A program made the translations under genes and the position numbers. The notes beneath the pieces were generated by a model. That model was given only the letters and a program-made list of their open reading frames with translations. It searched no databases and was not told the origin of the DNA. Shown in pieces: positions 60,288 to 64,000 of a stretch of 64,000 nt of DNA. The DNA is taken from NCBI GenBank assembly GCA_045661345.1, contig JAZRFM010000001.1:11152-75151 (forward strand), given 5' to 3'. Position 1 is the stretch's first letter; each line of letters begins with the position of its first letter. This DNA comes from RUG12461 sp045661345. Its GTDB lineage: Bacteria > Bacillota > Clostridia > Lachnospirales > Lachnospiraceae.

Positions 60288-62338
60288 AGCTTGATATCTC
60301 CTTCCTCAATCATAGCATCCAGAACATCGCGGACCCGCTGCTTTGCCTCCTCGATGGTACAGTCCGTAAACTGCGCTCCGGCTACACTCACATGTCCTCC
60401 GCCGCCGAGACGCTCCATGATCAGCTGTACATTGATCTCATCTATGGATCTGGAACTGACATAAATCCTGTTCTGGAATTCAGCTAAAACAAACGATGCC
60501 TTGATCCCGATAATATTCAGCAACTCATTTGCCGCCTGCGCACCCACAATCGTCGGGCTCTCTACCATCTCCGAATCACAGGCGGATATGGCAAAGGCAT
60601 TCCGATAGACTTCCGCCTTCCGCAGAATCTCGGCGCGCTCTTTATAAGCCGCCATGTCGTTTCGCATCATCTTACGAACGCGGGTCACATCCACACCGCT
60701 GCGCTTCAGATAAGCAGCAGCTTCAAAGGTGCGCACACCGGTTTTGGTCATAAAATTGTTCGTATCAATGAGAATCCCGGCGTAAATCGCATCCGCCTCA
60801 TCCGGGGTCAGCTTCATGTTATCCGAAAAATACTGAAGAACCTCTGCGATCATCTCGCAGGTAGATGACGCATAAGGCTCGATATACGAAAGCAACGGGC
60901 TTTCTATGACCTCATTTCCCTGTCTGTGATGGTCGAATACCACGATATTCAATCCCCGTTTCAGCAATTCCGGGCATTCCGTATAGGACGGGCGATTCGT
61001 ATCCACCACCATCACCAGCGTATTACGGTCGGCGAACTCCAGCGCCTGCTCGCTGTTGACAAACAAATCCGCATCATATCCCTTTTCAACCGAAAAGTTC
61101 TCCATTTCCCTGCGAAGTGTAGCCGTGATCTCATTCAGGACAATCTGTGACTTCTTGCCGACCTCTTTGGCCGCCGCGCAGACACCGATGGCGGCACCAA
61201 AGGCGTCCGGATCGCTGAGACGATGTCCCATCACGAGAATACGACTGTGGGATTCCATCATTTCCCGCAATGCGTGCGCCTTCACACGCGCCTTGACACG
61301 GGTATTCTTTTCCACCTGCTTGGAAGCGCCGCCGTAATAGGTGATCTCTTCCCCTTCTTTTACGACTACCTGGTCTCCGCCCCGGCCAAGGGCAAGATCT
61401 ATCGCGGCATGCGCGTATTCATAGTTCTCCGCATAAGTCGATGCCGTCGCGCCGAGACCAATGCTCAGCGTCACGGCAATCTCATTTCCCACCTTAATGG
61501 TCTTCACTTCATCCAGCAGATGGAATCTGTCCTCCTCCATCTTGGGAAGGAAACGATTCTTAAATACGACAAAATACTTGTCGTTCTCTATTTTTCGCAC
61601 GAGTGCGTCCGAATCGGCAAAGTACTTATTCACACGGCGGTCCACCAAAGCGACCAGCATGGATTTTTTGACATCCTCCATGCTCTCCAGCACCTCATCG
61701 TAATTATCGATGTATACCAGACCGGCTACCAGCCGCTGCTCCTCATTTTCGATATTGATCCGGTTCAGTTCCGTCTCGTCGAAAAGGTACAGGGCTGTAA
61801 GATGCTCCCCTGCAGCCTCCTGGTGTATGGAGATCATATCTGTACCCTCTGTAAGACTGTCCAGCTGAATCCTGGAAAACTGCACACGGTAACTCCGTTC
61901 CCCCAGTACCGCGGCAACGCTGTGTACCTCCTCCTTTTGCAGAAGCTCCTTTGTGATGGACGGAAAAATGGTGGTAATGGATTTGTGGTAGCTTTTTTCC
62001 TTCCCGGTCAGATCGGTGAAATGCCGGTTCACCCACAGAATCTTTCCGTTGCCATCAAGCAAGGCGTAGCCCAGCTCAAATCCGTCCAGCAGTTCCTTCT
62101 GAACGCTCGCATACTGTGTCGCGAAATTGATCATTTCCTGGAAAAACAACGCTCTGTTGCTGACATACATCGCAATGACCAGAGCGGCATAGATCAGCAT
62201 CATCACGAGGATGATCTGTCCCGCCTTAAGATCCATATAAAGCAGAATCCCTGTGACCACACCGAGGGGAATCAGCATCAAAAGGGGCATGATCATATAG
62301 AGCAAAAGTCTGCCCCGATAGCTCGTTTTTCGTTTCAT
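60284..62338 (-). CDS. gdpP: Cyclic-di-AMP phosphodiesterase GdpP
   Basis: 684 residues from ATG 62338 with AGGAAG upstream. Order: two N-terminal membrane helices (about 10-60), a PAS domain (80-160), a degenerate GGDEF domain (about 165-305), and DHH/DHHA1 domains with MGHRLSDPDAFGAA, VVDTNRPS, FDHHRQ and GGGGHVSVAGAQF. Hydrolyses c-di-AMP; PAS senses haem or similar in known members. Osmotic and wall homeostasis are the usual outcomes. Divergent from the acyltransferase gene. Confidence 0.95.
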   Translation of the reverse strand: MKRKTSYRGRLLLYMIMPLLMLIPLGVVTGILLYMDLKAGQIILVMMLIYAALVIAMYVSNRALFFQEMINFATQYASVQKELLDGFELGYALLDGNGKILWVNRHFTDLTGKEKSYHKSITTIFPSITKELLQKEEVHSVAAVLGERSYRVQFSRIQLDSLTEGTDMISIHQEAAGEHLTALYLFDETELNRINIENEEQRLVAGLVYIDNYDEVLESMEDVKKSMLVALVDRRVNKYFADSDALVRKIENDKYFVVFKNRFLPKMEEDRFHLLDEVKTIKVGNEIAVTLSIGLGATASTYAENYEYAHAAIDLALGRGGDQVVVKEGEEITYYGGASKQVEKNTRVKARVKAHALREMMESHSRILVMGHRLSDPDAFGAAIGVCAAAKEVGKKSQIVLNEITATLRREMENFSVEKGYDADLFVNSEQALEFADRNTLVMVVDTNRPSYTECPELLKRGLNIVVFDHHRQGNEVIESPLLSYIEPYASSTCEMIAEVLQYFSDNMKLTPDEADAIYAGILIDTNNFMTKTGVRTFEAAAYLKRSGVDVTRVRKMMRNDMAAYKERAEILRKAEVYRNAFAISACDSEMVESPTIVGAQAANELLNIIGIKASFVLAEFQNRIYVSSRSIDEINVQLIMERLGGGGHVSVAGAQFTDCTIEEAKQRVRDVLDAMIEEGDIKL

Positions 62339-62426
62339 AATGGTCTTCCTATGCCTCTGTTGTGTAGTTAACGCAAAAACCTTGTCTATTATACCACGTT
62401 TTCCGACAATGTGATATACTAAGTTC

Positions 62427-63425
62427 ATGGCTGTCAATCACACTGAAAATGCCGGAAAACCGCGGTTTCCGGAATATGATATCGCAAAGGGCATCGGTGT
62501 CATCCTGGTTGTCGTCGGACACGTACAGGAGCTCCCGTTTCCCTTTCTGGTATGGATCTTTTCCTTCCATATTCCGCTGTATTTCTTTCTTTCCGGCCTC
62601 TTTGTAAAAAAAGAAACCACGGAACCCTTTCTTTCTTCCCTGAAGAAGAATGTAACCGGGCTCCTGGTTCCTTATTGTGTTTTTTCCGCAGTCTTTATTC
62701 TGTTGGATGTCCTGTTTCGGGATCCTCTTTCCAGTCCGAAGCTGGAGGTAAAGCTGTTTCTGACAGGTCAGGGCGGTTATGCCATCCTCTGGTTTTTCTT
62801 CGCTCTCTTTTTTGTCCGGCTTTTGCTTGAAATCGGTAAACGCCTGATCAAAAACAGGATCCTGCTCTCTCTGCTCTTTCTCGGCTTTGTCACAGCCGGA
62901 TTCCTGCTGCACCGCCTGTTCCTTTTCAATACCTTTAAGATCGCCACCATCCTCTATTCCAGCGGTTTCTATTATCTCGGCTTTTTGCTGTCAGACCGGA
63001 AGCCCTTCCATACCATGACCTCCCGGGAGAAATGGTATCTTTTCCCCGTATTCCTGGGTCTCAATGTACTCGGTACTTACATGCTTGTCCGTCTCTACGG
63101 GACAACTCTGGACCTCAACAGTGCCACCTCTTTCGATATCCTGTTAAACTACGCTACCGCGCTTTGCGGCATCTTTTTTACGATCCTTCTGTCACGGATC
63201 CTTACCAAAACGCCTCTGCTGACTCCCTTTTCCTATCTCGGCAAGCATTCTCTGATCTTTTACCCCCTGCTGGGCTATATCCCCTTCAAGCTGGAGCGGC
63301 TCGCCGGCACGGATTTCCTCCCCGCAGCACAGGCCATCCCGCTGCGGATCCTGTTCTATGGGATTGCGCTTGGGGTTTCAGTGGCTGTAGTGGAAGTGAT
63401 GAAGAAACGAAAAATCCGCCATTAA
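62427..63425 (+). CDS. Membrane acyltransferase, acyltransferase-3 family
   Basis: 332 residues with about ten membrane helices. The family's start motif is present: YDIAKGIGVILVVVGHV, with the catalytic His in GH, followed by FSFHIPLYFFLSGLF. Such enzymes O-acetylate surface sugars or lipids; WIFSFHIPLYFFLSG is close to bacterial sugar O-acetylases. There is no Shine-Dalgarno, and TATACT ends six bases before the ATG, so a leaderless mRNA is possible. Target unknown. Confidence 0.88.
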   Translation: MAVNHTENAGKPRFPEYDIAKGIGVILVVVGHVQELPFPFLVWIFSFHIPLYFFLSGLFVKKETTEPFLSSLKKNVTGLLVPYCVFSAVFILLDVLFRDPLSSPKLEVKLFLTGQGGYAILWFFFALFFVRLLLEIGKRLIKNRILLSLLFLGFVTAGFLLHRLFLFNTFKIATILYSSGFYYLGFLLSDRKPFHTMTSREKWYLFPVFLGLNVLGTYMLVRLYGTTLDLNSATSFDILLNYATALCGIFFTILLSRILTKTPLLTPFSYLGKHSLIFYPLLGYIPFKLERLAGTDFLPAAQAIPLRILFYGIALGVSVAVVEVMKKRKIRH

Positions 63426-63489
63426 GGCGAAATTCTCCTCATCCATCTCTATCTCCAAAATATGACCTCCAAAAAAATAGTTTTTAAAA

Positions 63490-63523
63490 ACCTATTGACA
63501 TACTATTGTGATAGGTGTATTAT
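63490..63523 (+). promoter_or_regulatory. Consensus promoter overlapped by a dyad operator
   Basis: TTGACA (63495-63500), 17-bp spacer, TATTAT (63518-63523). Inverted arms ACCTAT (63490-63495) and ATAGGT (63511-63516), 15 bp apart, cover the -35 and spacer. A repressor bound here would block RNA polymerase. Rrf2-family regulators such as CymR are a possible class; this is inference. Confidence 0.75.
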
Positions 63524-63594
63524 TTCGAGCCATAAAGACGTGATCGATGTGATTGATCGACGTTTTGATTCAGACAGAAAGGAGGCATGGCAAT

Positions 63595-63711
63595 ATGAAG
63601 ACAATATGGAACAGAAGCGAAATGTGTTGTATGTGCTGTCGAATGCTTAGCTCCCAGGCAAGTAATGTGGCCGGGTGTTTGGCTCATTTGTCATGCGCCC
63701 ATCATCGATAA
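63595..63711 (+). CDS. Cys-rich leader peptide of an attenuator
   Basis: 38 residues from ATG 63595, with AAAGGAGG nine bases upstream: MKTIWNRSEMCCMCCRMLSS, then QASNVAGCLAHLSCAHHR. Six Cys, four of them in CCMCC at codons 11-15, and four Met including the start. Strong ribosome site but no protein-like fold, as in amino-acid leader peptides. The codons just after CCMCC encode one arm of the antiterminator (63651-63660). Translation speed through the Cys codons would decide which RNA structure forms. Confidence 0.8.
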   Translation: MKTIWNRSEMCCMCCRMLSSQASNVAGCLAHLSCAHHR

Positions 63712-63769
63712 TCTGTCATTTCAGATTACAAGGTCAATGCCTGGGAGATTCTTCCGGGCATATTTTTAT
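63651..63769 (+). terminator. Attenuator with mutually exclusive antiterminator and terminator
   Basis: Terminator: 63738-63744 pairs with 63754-63760 (7 bp, one G-U), followed by TATTTTTAT (63761-63769). Antiterminator: CTCCCAGGCA (63651-63660, inside the leader ORF) pairs perfectly, 10 bp, with TGCCTGGGAG (63738-63747), using the left arm of the terminator. A further 7-bp hairpin (63709-63715 with 63722-63728) sits at the leader stop codon. Confidence 0.78.
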
Positions 63770-63846
63770 GTCCGTGAACACAATCGGTGCAGAAGGAAAC
63801 GAATGAATCCGTTTCCTATCATTGACAATGAGGAGTGAAAAATATT

Positions 63847-63930
63847 ATGAAAAAAAATAGGGTCAATCATTTTTTCTATGTGATAGCTCAGCCGCTGACC
63901 CGGCGGCATAGTACATTGACAGTTGCATAA
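63847..63930 (+). CDS. Second small leader ORF
   Basis: 27 residues from ATG 63847: MKKNRVNHFFYVIAQPLT then RRHSTLTVA. GAGGAG lies 11 bases upstream. Ends with two Arg, His, Ser and Thr codons, not Cys-rich. It precedes the site that serves the next gene by about 60 bases, so it may be a second leader peptide or a small protein. No homologue recognised. Confidence 0.45.
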   Translation: MKKNRVNHFFYVIAQPLTRRHSTLTVA

Positions 63931-63987
63931 ATAAAGGATCAACCTTTACGATTGAGTTGCATCGTGACGGATGTAACAAGCCCAATC

Positions 63988-63996
63988 AAAAGGAGG
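63988..63996 (+). promoter_or_regulatory. Ribosome binding site of a gene starting beyond the window
   Basis: AAAAGGAGG ends four bases from the window edge. The gene controlled by the leader must begin within about ten bases after position 64000. From 63931 to 63987 only a short repeated AGTTGCAT was noticed. Confidence 0.7.
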
Positions 63997-64000
63997 ATCC

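Noticed and set aside
63775..63825. Hairpin with 8-bp stem (AGGAAACG/CGTTTCCT) as a second terminator
   Set aside because: No T-run follows the stem; it may be structural but is not an intrinsic terminator.
1..64000. CRISPR array, prophage or insertion sequence
   Set aside because: No regularly spaced repeats, transposase, integrase or phage structural gene was seen in any frame.

Overview
The window reads as a chromosomal segment of an anaerobic, fermentative Firmicute, most likely a Clostridia member close to the Lachnospiraceae. The support is indirect: a full F-type ATP synthase operon with a sodium-type c subunit, a 2-hydroxyacyl-CoA dehydratase/activator pair, small ferredoxin and rubredoxin genes, MecA, a GdpP-RplI-DnaB block, a large-type SRP RNA, and frequent GTG/TTG starts behind strong Shine-Dalgarno sites. 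No rRNA, tRNA, CRISPR array, transposase or phage gene was seen.

1-15826 (minus strand) looks like one long operon that starts after the glgB terminator. It encodes four zinc-ribbon membrane proteins, two exported proteins, a CotH-family lipoprotein, two paralogous GT2 glycosyltransferases, an ABC exporter (one ATPase, two ABC-2 permeases) and a two-HTH regulator. The regulator is split by a run of 14 G, as in a phase-variable switch. This is the best candidate for an undescribed envelope/polysaccharide export system.

15893-25222 (minus) is a terminator, then glgB with a Lys/Ala/Pro tail, a TPR-AAA protein with an internal 42-bp repeat, an AI-2E-family permease, an aconitase-superfamily hydratase and a coiled-coil protein. 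25331-28335 (plus) is a dehydratase-type gene followed by a dehydratase-activator fusion. 28394-38420 (minus) is the complete ATP synthase set, preceded without an obvious break by rubredoxin, a spore-photoproduct-lyase-like radical SAM protein, an EAL phosphodiesterase and a kinase-like protein. 38507-38812 (plus) is the SRP RNA gene under a perfect consensus promoter.

38811-50203 holds tadA, a GNAT acetyltransferase, then the minus-strand operon Nudix/alcohol-dehydrogenase fusion, metG, tatD, ksgA, a GGDEF protein and a GIY-YIG protein, followed by caxA-like, mntP and tyrS. 50206-52878 (minus) is sua5, a catalytically dead LMW phosphatase-like protein, upp and dCMP deaminase. 52988-62338 contains galM, a broken FecR-domain gene, a GH18 protein, mecA, a DUF1858 protein, a ferredoxin, dnaB, rplI and gdpP. 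62427-63425 is a membrane acyltransferase.

The last 500 bases are a regulatory leader for a gene that begins just beyond the window. It has a consensus promoter overlapped by a dyad, a 38-residue peptide with six Cys codons, mutually exclusive antiterminator and terminator pairings, and a second 27-residue peptide. This fits a cysteine-responsive attenuator.
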